Source of the DNA: Bifidobacterium breve
Lineage (GTDB): Bacteria > Actinomycetota > Acidimicrobiia > Acidimicrobiales > Ilumatobacteraceae
NCBI GenBank assembly: GCA_945869715.1
Contig: CAMBPP010000005.1
Location: 1 to 28,369, forward strand
Length of the DNA: 28,369 nt
Reading direction: 5' to 3'
Part shown: positions 1 through 6,223 of the stretch, piece after piece
Numbering within the stretch: position 1 is the first letter of the stretch
Layout: each line of letters starts with the position of its first letter
Position numbers and translations under genes: made by a program
Notes under the pieces: model-generated
What the model was told of the DNA's origin: nothing
The model's input: the letters and a program-made list of their open reading frames with translations, nothing else
Databases searched by the model: none

Positions 1-710
1 GCTCGGGCGGATCAGGAGGCTCGGGCGGATCAGGAGGCTCGGGCGGATCAGGAGGCTCGGGCGGATCAGAAGGAGAAACCCCAAGCCTCACCTATGGCAT
101 TGCCGGCCCCCACAGGCTCAGCAATGGAACTGTGCGTAAAGGCAAGTTCTACGGATTTCTCTCTGACGCAGTTCTTTCATCTCAGTTCAAAATTGCCGCA
201 ACAGAAACCGACATGACAAAGCTGCTCAGCGTTGCTCGTACTGCTGAATCGAAATCAACTGCTGACGCTGGTACCGACACGGTGACGTGGAGCAAGTGGA
301 CCGCAGCCGACAATGGCACCGACGGTCGCCTTGTCACCATCTCTGACATTTCCTTCTCGGCGCCAAAATTTAAGGTCACCAAAGTTTCCTCTTCTGGTTC
401 TGGCACCGGGAATTCAAGTTCTGGCGCTGCGAAGACCACAGGTAGTTCTGCTCCGAAAGCGCCAACTGGTATTAAATTCACCACCAAGGCACGCACCATC
501 ACCCTCACCGGTTCTGGAGTAGCTGGCATTAGCTACAAAGCAACTGCAACATTGGGCGCAGCAACAAAGTCGAGTTCTTGCAAACTTGCGGGCACCAAGT
601 TGACCTGCACAGTGAAAACCACTAAGGCCGGCTCATGGAAAGTGAAAGTCACACCATCATCATCTGGCATCTCAGGCGCTACTTGGTCGCGCTCCATTGC
701 AGTGAAATAA
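1..710 (+). CDS. Secreted Gly/Ser-repeat protein, C-terminal part (5' end outside window)
   Basis: The reading frame is open from base 3 to the TAA at 708-710, giving at least 235 residues, and the real start lies left of the window. The visible protein opens with Gly-Gly-Ser repeats (about residues 1-22), then a domain of about 110 residues rich in Thr, Ser, Asp and Lys, then a second Ser/Gly/Thr linker. It ends in a roughly 85-residue beta-rich domain with two close cysteines (CKLAGTKLTC) that could form a disulfide. The composition and low-complexity linkers resemble actinobacterial exported surface proteins with Ig-like modules; the family itself is not recognised. There is no C-terminal membrane anchor or LPXTG signal in the visible part. 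It converges on recA and shares a hairpin terminator with it. An internal GTG at 132 is probably not the true start, because the repeat-encoding frame continues upstream without a stop. Confidence 0.75.
   Translation, partial: SGGSGGSGGSGGSGGSGGSGGSEGETPSLTYGIAGPHRLSNGTVRKGKFYGFLSDAVLSSQFKIAATETDMTKLLSVARTAESKSTADAGTDTVTWSKWTAADNGTDGRLVTISDISFSAPKFKVTKVSSSGSGTGNSSSGAAKTTGSSAPKAPTGIKFTTKARTITLTGSGVAGISYKATATLGAATKSSSCKLAGTKLTCTVKTTKAGSWKVKVTPSSSGISGATWSRSIAVK
2..73. repeat. Four tandem 18-bp repeats encoding Gly-Gly-Ser units
   Basis: The unit CTCGGGCGGATCAGGAGG starts at 2, 20, 38 and 56. The first three copies are identical; the fourth has one G-to-A change near its end. As the unit is a multiple of three bases, gain or loss of copies keeps the frame and changes only the length of the GGS linker. 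The array probably continues left of the window. Confidence 0.95.
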
Positions 711-721
711 AACGAGAAATA

Positions 722-755
722 CGAAAGCCGAGCCGTGGTGCCGGCTCGGCTTTCG
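722..755. terminator. Bidirectional hairpin terminator between the surface-protein gene and recA
   Basis: A perfect 14-bp inverted repeat (722-735 with 742-755, GC-rich core AAGCCGAGCC/GGCTCGGCTT) closes a six-base loop. Pyrimidine-rich sequence follows on the plus strand (ATTCTTCTCTT), and an A-rich flank on the left gives T runs on the minus strand. It lies between two convergent stop codons, so it can serve both genes. Confidence 0.85.
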
Positions 756-809
756 ATTCTTCTCTTGCAGAGGCAGCGGCAGCTACAACAAGAGAGTGAA
801 CGGTGACGC

Positions 810-1850
810 CTAGTCGAGTTCGATTGGTTGCTCGTCGGCTTCGGTGAACTCGGCCACTGGACCATCGAGACCTGCACTGCTACGGATCTTTTCTGACATT
901 TGCATCATGATTTCTGGGTTCGCAGTGAGATACGCCTTGGCGTTTTCACGACCCTGACCCAATTGCTCACCTTCGTAGGTGTACCAAGCACCCGACTTCT
1001 TGGCGATGTCGTATTCGACAGCCATATCGAGCAATGCACCTTCGCGGCTGATGCCCTTTCCGTACATGATATCGAATTCGGCCTGGCGGAACGGTGGTGA
1101 CACTTTGTTTTTCACTACCTTCACGCGGGTGCGGTTGCCCACAATTTCTGTTCCGTCTTTGATGGACTCAATACGACGGATGTCGAGACGTACTGATGAA
1201 TAGAACTTGAGCGCACGACCACCTGGAGTTGTTTCTGGTGAACCGAACATGACGCCAATTTTTTCGCGCAGCTGGTTGATGAAAATACAAATGGTGTCGG
1301 TCTTGTTGAGGTTTGCAGTAATTTTGCGCAAAGCCTGACTCATGAGGCGAGCTTGCAGACCCATGTGGCTGTCGCCCATTTCGCCTTCAATTTCAGCACG
1401 TGGTGTAAGTGCAGCCACTGAGTCGATAACAACAATGTCGATTGCACCTGAGCGAATGAGCATGTCGGCAATTTCGAGAGCTTGTTCACCGGTGTCTGGC
1501 TGGGAGATGAGCAACTGGTCGACGTCGACGCCAATAGCGCGGGCGTAAATTGGGTCCATGGCGTGCTCGGCGTCGATGTAGGCACAGATGCCACCATTGC
1601 GCTGAGCTTCTGCAACTGCATGCATGGCAAGGGTAGATTTACCCGAAGATTCTGGGCCGTAGATTTCAACCACACGACCACGTGGCAAGCCACCGATTCC
1701 GAGGGCGATGTCGAGCGGGATAGCCCCGGTGCTGATGGCTTGGATGCCAAGGGAGGTCTTTTCTCCCATACGCATGATGGAGCCCTTACCGAACTGTTTG
1801 TCGATTTGGGCGAGAGCGGCATCGAGGGCCTTGTCGCGGTCGTTGCTCAT
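810..1850 (-). CDS. recA: Recombinase RecA
   Basis: RecA forms ATP-dependent filaments on single-stranded DNA, drives homologous strand exchange, and stimulates LexA self-cleavage in the SOS response. The 346-residue product has the usual length. Walker A GPESSGKST is at residues 65-73, and the L2-loop region FGSPETTPGG and the acidic C-terminal tail (EADEQPIELD) are all present, with no sign of an intein. The ATG start at 1850 has a GAAAGG ribosome site about 8 nt upstream. Downstream there is no recX, which often follows recA in actinobacteria; instead a terminator and a convergent gene follow. The leader of about 110 nt holds an SOS-type promoter. Confidence 0.98.
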   Translation of the reverse strand: MSNDRDKALDAALAQIDKQFGKGSIMRMGEKTSLGIQAISTGAIPLDIALGIGGLPRGRVVEIYGPESSGKSTLAMHAVAEAQRNGGICAYIDAEHAMDPIYARAIGVDVDQLLISQPDTGEQALEIADMLIRSGAIDIVVIDSVAALTPRAEIEGEMGDSHMGLQARLMSQALRKITANLNKTDTICIFINQLREKIGVMFGSPETTPGGRALKFYSSVRLDIRRIESIKDGTEIVGNRTRVKVVKNKVSPPFRQAEFDIMYGKGISREGALLDMAVEYDIAKKSGAWYTYEGEQLGQGRENAKAYLTANPEIMMQMSEKIRSSAGLDGPVAEFTEADEQPIELD

Positions 1851-1863
1851 ATGGAACCTTTCA

Positions 1864-1881
1864 GAAAACCCGTGAAACGGG
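1864..1881 (-). other. Small hairpin with T-run in the recA leader (possible attenuator)
   Basis: On the minus strand CCCGT-TTC-ACGGG is followed at once by TTTTC, about 15-30 nt ahead of the recA start. A five-pair stem is short for an efficient terminator, so its role as attenuator or mRNA-stability element is speculative. Confidence 0.3.
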
Positions 1882-1967
1882 AGATGTATTGGGCGGAACG
1901 TGTATTCACTTCGTATTGTGTGCGCAACCTAGACACAGGGTGTCATACGGCAATTGCGAACAACAAC

Positions 1968-1996
1968 ACTGTAGTTACGAACAGACGTTCGGTCAA
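1968..1996 (-). promoter_or_regulatory. recA promoter
   Basis: On the minus strand a TTGACC -35 (1991-1996) and a TACAGT -10 (1968-1973) are separated by 17 bp. The LexA-type palindrome sits in the spacer and touches the -35, the layout expected for a LexA-repressed promoter. The predicted transcript starts near 1961, leaving a leader of about 110 nt before the recA ATG. Confidence 0.8.
1978..1991. promoter_or_regulatory. LexA binding site (SOS box) of recA
   Basis: CGAACAGACGTTCG is a perfect CGAAC-N4-GTTCG palindrome, matching the Bacillus/actinobacterial SOS box rather than the proteobacterial CTG-N10-CAG form. It lies between the -35 and -10 of recA, so bound LexA would block RNA polymerase. 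This supports DNA-damage induction of recA and the existence of a LexA elsewhere in the genome. Confidence 0.85.
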
Positions 1997-2024
1997 GCAT
2001 CTCCGCCAGATTTTAGGAAAAATT

Positions 2025-2462
2025 TTATTGCTGGGTCTTGGCAGCCACCGCTGCGGCCGCATCGGCGATCTCATCTGGCTCAAGATCGCGCATGAAAATG
2101 TCGACCCCTAGCCAGATGGCGTAGCTAATGGGATACATGAAGATGGGCAAGACAATGGCCAGGCTTCCGACTACTGCGAGCAAGGGCACGACAGCAACAT
2201 CGGGGTAGGTCAAGAACACACCCACTCCCATGCCAGCAAGCAAGACGCCATAGGACACCATGACATTCATTGTCATTGCGCCGAGTTCAAAACCTTCTAG
2301 GCGACGTTGCCACAACAGGCCACACGTATGGCAACGGTCGTCGCGCTTGAACCAACTAATGAAAAAGGCTCCCTTACCGCCACACCACGCACAACGGCGA
2401 AAGAGCCCTCTAAGCAACATGTGAATGAGACCTGGACGTACGCGTACTACAGTTGTATTCAC
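2025..2462 (-). CDS. DUF983 family membrane protein
   Basis: The product is 145 residues from a GTG start. It has an N-terminal zinc-ribbon-like module with CxxC pairs at residues 24/27 and 44/47 (CAWC and CHTC), followed by the basic stretch LLWQRRLEGFE and two hydrophobic helices at about 65-85 and 89-115. The tail is Ala-rich and cytoplasmic. This matches DUF983, a family of unknown function. The gene starts 16 bp after the PLP-enzyme gene and is probably cotranscribed with it. An internal ATG (codon 15) is an alternative start that keeps all conserved cysteines. No terminator is visible between its stop and the recA promoter, which begins about 30 bp further on. Confidence 0.75.
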   Translation of the reverse strand: MNTTVVRVRPGLIHMLLRGLFRRCAWCGGKGAFFISWFKRDDRCHTCGLLWQRRLEGFELGAMTMNVMVSYGVLLAGMGVGVFLTYPDVAVVPLLAVVGSLAIVLPIFMYPISYAIWLGVDIFMRDLEPDEIADAAAAVAAKTQQ

Positions 2463-2478
2463 AGAAAAATTCTACACG

Positions 2479-3894
2479 TCACTTCGTGAGTTCGCCGACA
2501 AACTCTTGAAACACATCGGCATAATGCATTACTTCTGCATCGGTATGCATGACCGAGATGAGCCACTGTTCATCGAGGCCTGGTGGCAAAAGAACACCAC
2601 GGTTGATGCCATGTATCCATTGCGCAAAGGCAAGATCAAAATCGGTTTCTTTATAATCGCGATAATTATGCACTGGGTTCGCCGACCACGTGATGCAACC
2701 CTTTGCACCAAACTGCACTGTGTGCGCCGGCAATGATGCGCTCACAATGATGTCGTTGCATGCGCTCAACAGTTGCTCATTGAGTTCTGCTGTGCCCAGA
2801 GTTACTGAAGGTGTGCAGACGTCTTTCAACACTGCACGAGCTGCTGCCATAACAAGCGGATTGCCGTTATACGTGCCTAGATGCATCACTTTTCCGGTGG
2901 TGATGACATCCATGTATTCGGCCTTGCCGCCAAATGCGCCGACGGGGAAACCGCCACCAATGCTTTTTGCGAGCGCAATAAGGTCGGGTTGCACACCCAA
3001 TGCACCAGTTGCTCCACCCCAGCCAGCGGTGATTCCGGTTTTCACCTCGTCGAAAATGAGCAATGTTCCGTGGCGCTGCGTAATTTCACGAACCGCTTCG
3101 AGATAACCAGGAAGTGGTTTACAGATGCCAATGTTTTCCATGACGGGCTCAACAATGAAACATGCAACGTCGTTATTTGATAACGCACGCTCTAACGCTT
3201 CTGCATCGTTGTATGGAACCACAATGGTGTCGCCAAGAACTGCTGCGGTAATACCAGCAGTTGCGGGAACTGTATTTGGGGCATCTGCAGGACCAGCCAA
3301 ATGAAGTGGTGGTTTCATTGACACCATCACTTCATCGTGGTGACCGTGATAGCCACCTTCCACTTTTACAATTTTGTCGCGACCCGTTACGCCACGTGCA
3401 ACGCGAATGGCATCCATTGTTGCTTCAGTACCTGAGTTGGTGAATCGCCACATGGGCAGCCCGAAACGTGCTCCGAGCAACTCAGCAACTTCAGCATTCA
3501 CTTCGCTTGGGGTGACAAATAATGTTCCGTCAACTAATTGTGCTTCCACAGCCGCGCGTACAACGGGGTTGGCATGCCCAGAGAACAGTGCGCCAAAGCC
3601 CATAGAGAAATCGATGTAGCGATGGCCGTCAACATCTTCCATGTGTGCGCCACGAGCACTGCGCACCACGATGGGATGCGGGTCGTAATTTTGGAAACTA
3701 GAAGCCACACCCATTGGCATGACGCGACGTGCGCGTTGCGACGCAAGTTGCGAGCCCGCAGTGCGGTCGCTGTAACGCAGCAACTCACGGGCGGTGATGA
3801 CCTTGGCCCGAGCAATGAGTTGCTCGTGCGGGGTGGCTGAACGGGTAAAGCGTGAGGTAGATGTACCTGACAACGAGGAATGCGTTGTTTTCAT
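2479..3894 (-). CDS. Class III PLP aminotransferase, glutamate-1-semialdehyde-aminomutase-like
   Basis: A 471-residue fold-type I PLP enzyme. Visible motifs are NSGTEAT (153-159, phosphate binding), GGYHGHHDE (180-188), FDEVKTG (281-287, with the Asp that binds the pyridine nitrogen) and LAKSIGGGFPVGAFGG with Lys310 as the likely Schiff-base lysine. The order and wording of these motifs place it near HemL. However, the active-site region LGTYNGNP differs from the GTLSGNP usual in true HemL, and the N terminus is longer by about 40 residues. I therefore call it a HemL-like aminotransferase or aminomutase of uncertain substrate. GGAG lies 6 nt before the ATG. It leads a two-gene unit with the DUF983 gene and has a recognisable promoter. 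Confidence 0.85.
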   Translation of the reverse strand: MKTTHSSLSGTSTSRFTRSATPHEQLIARAKVITARELLRYSDRTAGSQLASQRARRVMPMGVASSFQNYDPHPIVVRSARGAHMEDVDGHRYIDFSMGFGALFSGHANPVVRAAVEAQLVDGTLFVTPSEVNAEVAELLGARFGLPMWRFTNSGTEATMDAIRVARGVTGRDKIVKVEGGYHGHHDEVMVSMKPPLHLAGPADAPNTVPATAGITAAVLGDTIVVPYNDAEALERALSNNDVACFIVEPVMENIGICKPLPGYLEAVREITQRHGTLLIFDEVKTGITAGWGGATGALGVQPDLIALAKSIGGGFPVGAFGGKAEYMDVITTGKVMHLGTYNGNPLVMAAARAVLKDVCTPSVTLGTAELNEQLLSACNDIIVSASLPAHTVQFGAKGCITWSANPVHNYRDYKETDFDLAFAQWIHGINRGVLLPPGLDEQWLISVMHTDAEVMHYADVFQEFVGELTK

Positions 3895-3923
3895 GTAGGT
3901 CTCCGATGGATTCCGAAGTCCTC

Positions 3924-3953
3924 ACTGTATCACGCTGCGGTATGCGTTGTCAC
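3924..3953 (-). promoter_or_regulatory. Promoter of the HemL-like/DUF983 unit
   Basis: On the minus strand GTGACA (3948-3953) and TACAGT (3924-3929) are separated by 18 bp, close to the sigma-70-type consensus and with the same -10 hexamer as recA. The start codon is about 25-30 nt downstream of the predicted transcript start. Confidence 0.55.
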
Positions 3954-3970
3954 GCACCCCCTGAGGTGCG
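3953..3970. promoter_or_regulatory. Inverted repeat touching the -35 of the HemL-like gene (operator candidate)
   Basis: CGCACC (3953-3958) and GGTGCG (3965-3970) form a perfect 6-bp inverted repeat with a six-base centre, abutting the proposed -35 element. It has no following T run on either strand, so a protein-binding site is more likely than a terminator. The rest of the gap up to the tRNA shows nothing else clear. Confidence 0.3.
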
Positions 3971-4079
3971 GATTACCCCATAAATTCGCCAATCCATCAA
4001 TGCGCAGTCTTGTCCTTTTTGGCTTTCCCACCTACTGAGTTGGCACCTCTAGCGCTTTGTGGCACACTCATAAGCCTTG

Positions 4080-4156
4080 GTGGGCGTAGCTCAGTTGGTT
4101 AGAGCGTCGGTTTGTGGTACCGAAGGTCGGGGGTTCGAGACCCCTCGTCCACCCCA
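4080..4156 (+). tRNA. tRNA-His (anticodon GTG)
   Basis: A full cloverleaf is visible. The acceptor stem GTGGGCG pairs with CGTCCAC, including one G-U pair. The D arm begins TAGCTCAG, the anticodon stem TCGGT/ACCGA encloses loop TTGTGGT, and the T loop is TTCGAGA. The discriminator is C and a G lies at 4079, giving the G(-1):C73 pair diagnostic of histidine tRNA. CCA is encoded in the DNA. Confidence 0.96.
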
Positions 4157-4159
4157 AGT

Positions 4160-4200
4160 GGGTGGGTTTGTTTACGTAGGTAGGCGAACCCACCCTTTTT
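4160..4200 (+). terminator. Intrinsic terminator after tRNA-His
   Basis: GGGTGGGTT (4160-4168) pairs with AACCCACCC (4187-4195), extendable by a G-U and a G-C pair, and is followed directly by TTTTT. This is a textbook rho-independent terminator, so the two tRNAs are transcribed separately. Confidence 0.9.
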
Positions 4201-4248
4201 CATTTCCGCCCTTCGCGCCCATATTCTTCATTTGGGCTTGCAGTGTCG

Positions 4249-4254
4249 TATGCT
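4249..4254 (+). promoter_or_regulatory. Candidate -10 element of the tRNA-Lys gene
   Basis: TATGCT lies 9 nt upstream of the mature 5' end of tRNA-Lys, after the terminator of tRNA-His. No convincing -35 is seen; TTCATT at 4227-4232, with a 16-bp spacer, is the nearest candidate. Confidence 0.4.
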
Positions 4255-4263
4255 CTTGCCGTC

Positions 4264-4335
4264 GCGCCTCTAGCTCAATGGCAGAGCAACGGACTCTTAA
4301 TCCGCAGGTTCTGGGTTCGAATCCCAGGGGGCGCA
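4264..4335 (+). tRNA. tRNA-Lys (anticodon CTT)
   Basis: The acceptor stem GCGCCTC pairs with GGGGCGC (one T-G wobble). D arm, anticodon loop CTCTTAA with CTT at positions 34-36, and T arm CTGGG-TTCGAAT-CCCAG are all present. The discriminator is A and CCA is not encoded, unlike the neighbouring tRNA-His. The outermost anticodon-stem pair reads as A-C, a mismatch, while the other four pairs are sound. Confidence 0.92.
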
Positions 4336-4372
4336 CTATTTGAGCGTGACAGTACTTTTGCTCTTCACTGGC

Positions 4373-4996
4373 CTATGCCGTGAGAACTGGAATGCCGGCG
4401 AGTATTACGACTCCGAAAAGTGTGATGACGATTGAGAAAATCGCCAATGAACAAATGAGACTTTGTCGTTTGATGATTGAGGCAATGCCCAACATAAAGA
4501 GAGAGACAGCGAAAAGCGCTGTGAGCATCTGTAGTCGGTCGCTGTGTTTGCCCGCAGTTTCTGACTCGCGCAGAATTTTTTCGCCTTCGTTAAAAACTTT
4601 GCCATAAGGCACATACAACGAGTCCATATACGGCTTGCAGTCCGGCAATTGACTCGTTTCCTTGGCGACTAAACACGTCATTGCTGACTCGTAAAACTCA
4701 AATGAACCGTTAGAGGTTTGCACGTCCCCATAAATTTCATCTTTGCTGATGCCATCGATAATGAGGCGCACCTGCTTGTCTTTCCACACTGAAAGGTCGT
4801 CTCGATACTTGACTTCAGCGGTGATCCACAGCCTGTTTGCTTCGCCCAGAGAAAGTTGGTAGTTCGTTAAGGCTTCATCTGAAACGCCACCATGCAGGGA
4901 TGACTGCACGCCACTCCATGCTGTAGCAGTTGAGACGATTCCGAGAAGAACGACAATAAAGATGTCGTTTGCTAGCAGTGTGAATAGCTTTTTCAT
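4373..4996 (-). CDS. Orphan membrane protein with three predicted helices
   Basis: The product is 207 residues and not recognised. It has one hydrophobic segment near the N terminus (about 11-27), an extracytoplasmic or cytoplasmic middle of about 120 residues with two cysteines (CLV and DCKP), and two hydrophobic segments near the C terminus (about 155-173 and 180-203). The arrangement recalls small membrane proteins of the DUF4337 type, but that is only a topological resemblance. The ATG has GGAAG about 9 nt upstream. The coding sequence is visibly more AT-rich than its neighbours and lies next to two tRNA genes, so recent acquisition is possible. It is divergent from the quinone-reductase-like pair, 43 bp away. 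Confidence 0.7.
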   Translation of the reverse strand: MKKLFTLLANDIFIVVLLGIVSTATAWSGVQSSLHGGVSDEALTNYQLSLGEANRLWITAEVKYRDDLSVWKDKQVRLIIDGISKDEIYGDVQTSNGSFEFYESAMTCLVAKETSQLPDCKPYMDSLYVPYGKVFNEGEKILRESETAGKHSDRLQMLTALFAVSLFMLGIASIIKRQSLICSLAIFSIVITLFGVVILAGIPVLTA

Positions 4997-5024
4997 TAAG
5001 TCTGCTTCCTGTTAAACAACCGAC

Positions 5025-5030
5025 TATGTT
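5025..5030 (+). promoter_or_regulatory. Candidate -10 element of the flavodoxin-fold gene pair
   Basis: TATGTT lies 9 nt before the ATG at 5040, so the transcript would start at or just before the start codon (leaderless or nearly so). No Shine-Dalgarno sequence is visible there. No clear -35 is seen. Confidence 0.35.
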
Positions 5031-5039
5031 TGATCATAT

Positions 5040-5630
5040 ATGAACGTTGTCGTGGTGTTCGCACATCCGTCGGCCGACAGTTTTGGGCAGGCCATTTGCT
5101 CAACAGCAGTGAGCGCACTCGAAAGTTCTGGCCATAAAGTTTCGTTGTTGGCGCTGTATCACAGCCACTTCGCTGCAGCAATGTCGCGAGAAGAATGGCT
5201 CGCCTATCACGGCGAAAGCCCTGCACTGGACCCAGACGTGAAATCTCATGGCGAACTCGTGCGCAATGCCGATGCACTCATTTTCATTTATCCCACGTGG
5301 TGGTCGGGGCTTCCCTCCATCATGAAGGGCTGGCTCGAGCGCGTGCTCGTTTCTGGAGTTGCTTTTCACTTCAACAAAAAAGACAAAGTGCGTCCGTCGC
5401 TGAAGCAAGTGCGACATTTAGTAGGCGTTAGTACCTACGGATCACCACACATTTATATTGCACTCATGAACGACAACGGCCGGCGCATCATTATGCGCGC
5501 ACTGCGCGTGTGCACCGGTTGGCGCACCAAACGCACCTGGCTTGGCATGTACAACATGGGCAATTCCACGAGCGAACAACGCGACGAATTCCTTCAACGG
5601 GTCCACAAAACATTGCGAGAACTTTCATGA
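5040..5630 (+). CDS. NAD(P)H:quinone-reductase-like flavoprotein, first paralogue
   Basis: A 196-residue protein of the flavodoxin-like fold (NQO1/MdaB/KefF group), whose members reduce quinones or similar acceptors with FMN or FAD. The N-terminal strand and loop VVVFAHPSADSFGQAI form the flavin-phosphate site, and IYPTWWSGLPSIMKGWLERVL (about 81-101) is the hallmark flavin-binding segment that also shapes the active site. GVSTYGS (about 129-135) forms the third flavin loop. The C terminus (about 155-185) is basic and Trp-rich. It overlaps the next gene, its own paralogue, by ATGA. The real substrate cannot be read from the sequence. Confidence 0.85.
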   Translation: MNVVVVFAHPSADSFGQAICSTAVSALESSGHKVSLLALYHSHFAAAMSREEWLAYHGESPALDPDVKSHGELVRNADALIFIYPTWWSGLPSIMKGWLERVLVSGVAFHFNKKDKVRPSLKQVRHLVGVSTYGSPHIYIALMNDNGRRIIMRALRVCTGWRTKRTWLGMYNMGNSTSEQRDEFLQRVHKTLRELS

Positions 5631-6223
5631 AGATCTTGCTCGTTTTTGCCCACCCCAACCCTGCATCATTTTCTGGTGCATTGCGCGACATCGTGTTGAG
5701 TTGTGCCGAAAAAACTTCGTGCGAAGTTCGTCAACATGATTTATACGACACGAGTTTTTCTGCGGTGTTATCGGCAAATGAATGGACGCTGCATCGCTCA
5801 CCGCCCGACACCAAACCACACCTCGCCGAATATTTCGGCGATCTTCAGTGGTGCGACACGCTTGTTTTTGTTTACCCCACATGGTGGAGCGGGCAACCCG
5901 CTATAGCAAAAGCATGGCTCGACCGCGTGCTTGCGAACGATGTGGCTTGGACATTCCCCGATGGCGCGAGTCGCATTTATGGCAACTTAAAAAATGTGAA
6001 ACGCATTGTTGCCATTACGACACATGGTTCTTCAAAGTGGGTAAATGCACTCGAAGGTGAAGCTGGCAAGCGCACGCTGTCGCGCGGTTTGCGCGTGTTG
6101 TGTTCGTGGCGCTGCCGCTTTACGTGGCTCGCGATGTATGCAGTAGACAACTCCACGCGCTACGAACGCAATAAATTTACGCAGCAGGTGGAACGTCGCC
6201 TAATGCGAATGTTTCACCACTAG
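5627..6223 (+). CDS. NAD(P)H:quinone-reductase-like flavoprotein, second paralogue
   Basis: A 198-residue flavodoxin-fold protein, clearly paralogous to its upstream neighbour: FAHPNPASFSGAL at the N terminus, VYPTWWSGQPAIAKAWLDRVL in the middle and AITTHGSS further on occupy the same places. The frame extends upstream to 5510, but the ATG at 5627 fits the family start (MKILLVFAHP) and gives the ATGA overlap with the preceding stop, which suggests translational coupling. The last 47 bp overlap the convergent methyltransferase gene. Co-expression of two diverged copies hints at a heterodimer, as this family usually dimerises; that is inference. Confidence 0.85.
   Translation: MKILLVFAHPNPASFSGALRDIVLSCAEKTSCEVRQHDLYDTSFSAVLSANEWTLHRSPPDTKPHLAEYFGDLQWCDTLVFVYPTWWSGQPAIAKAWLDRVLANDVAWTFPDGASRIYGNLKNVKRIVAITTHGSSKWVNALEGEAGKRTLSRGLRVLCSWRCRFTWLAMYAVDNSTRYERNKFTQQVERRLMRMFHH

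Noticed and set aside
1..73. CRISPR array
   Set aside because: The 18-bp units are directly adjacent without spacers and encode a Gly-Gly-Ser linker in frame.
1482..2111. Plus-strand frame of 209 codons across the recA promoter
   Set aside because: Runs through the recA start, the SOS promoter and the end of DUF983; explained by chance openness.
2479..3894. Firm naming as hemL
   Set aside because: Active-site segment differs from true HemL and there is no haem-gene context, so the symbol was withheld.
4264..4335. Phage or island attachment site at tRNA-Lys
   Set aside because: No second copy of the tRNA 3' end and no integrase could be seen in the window.
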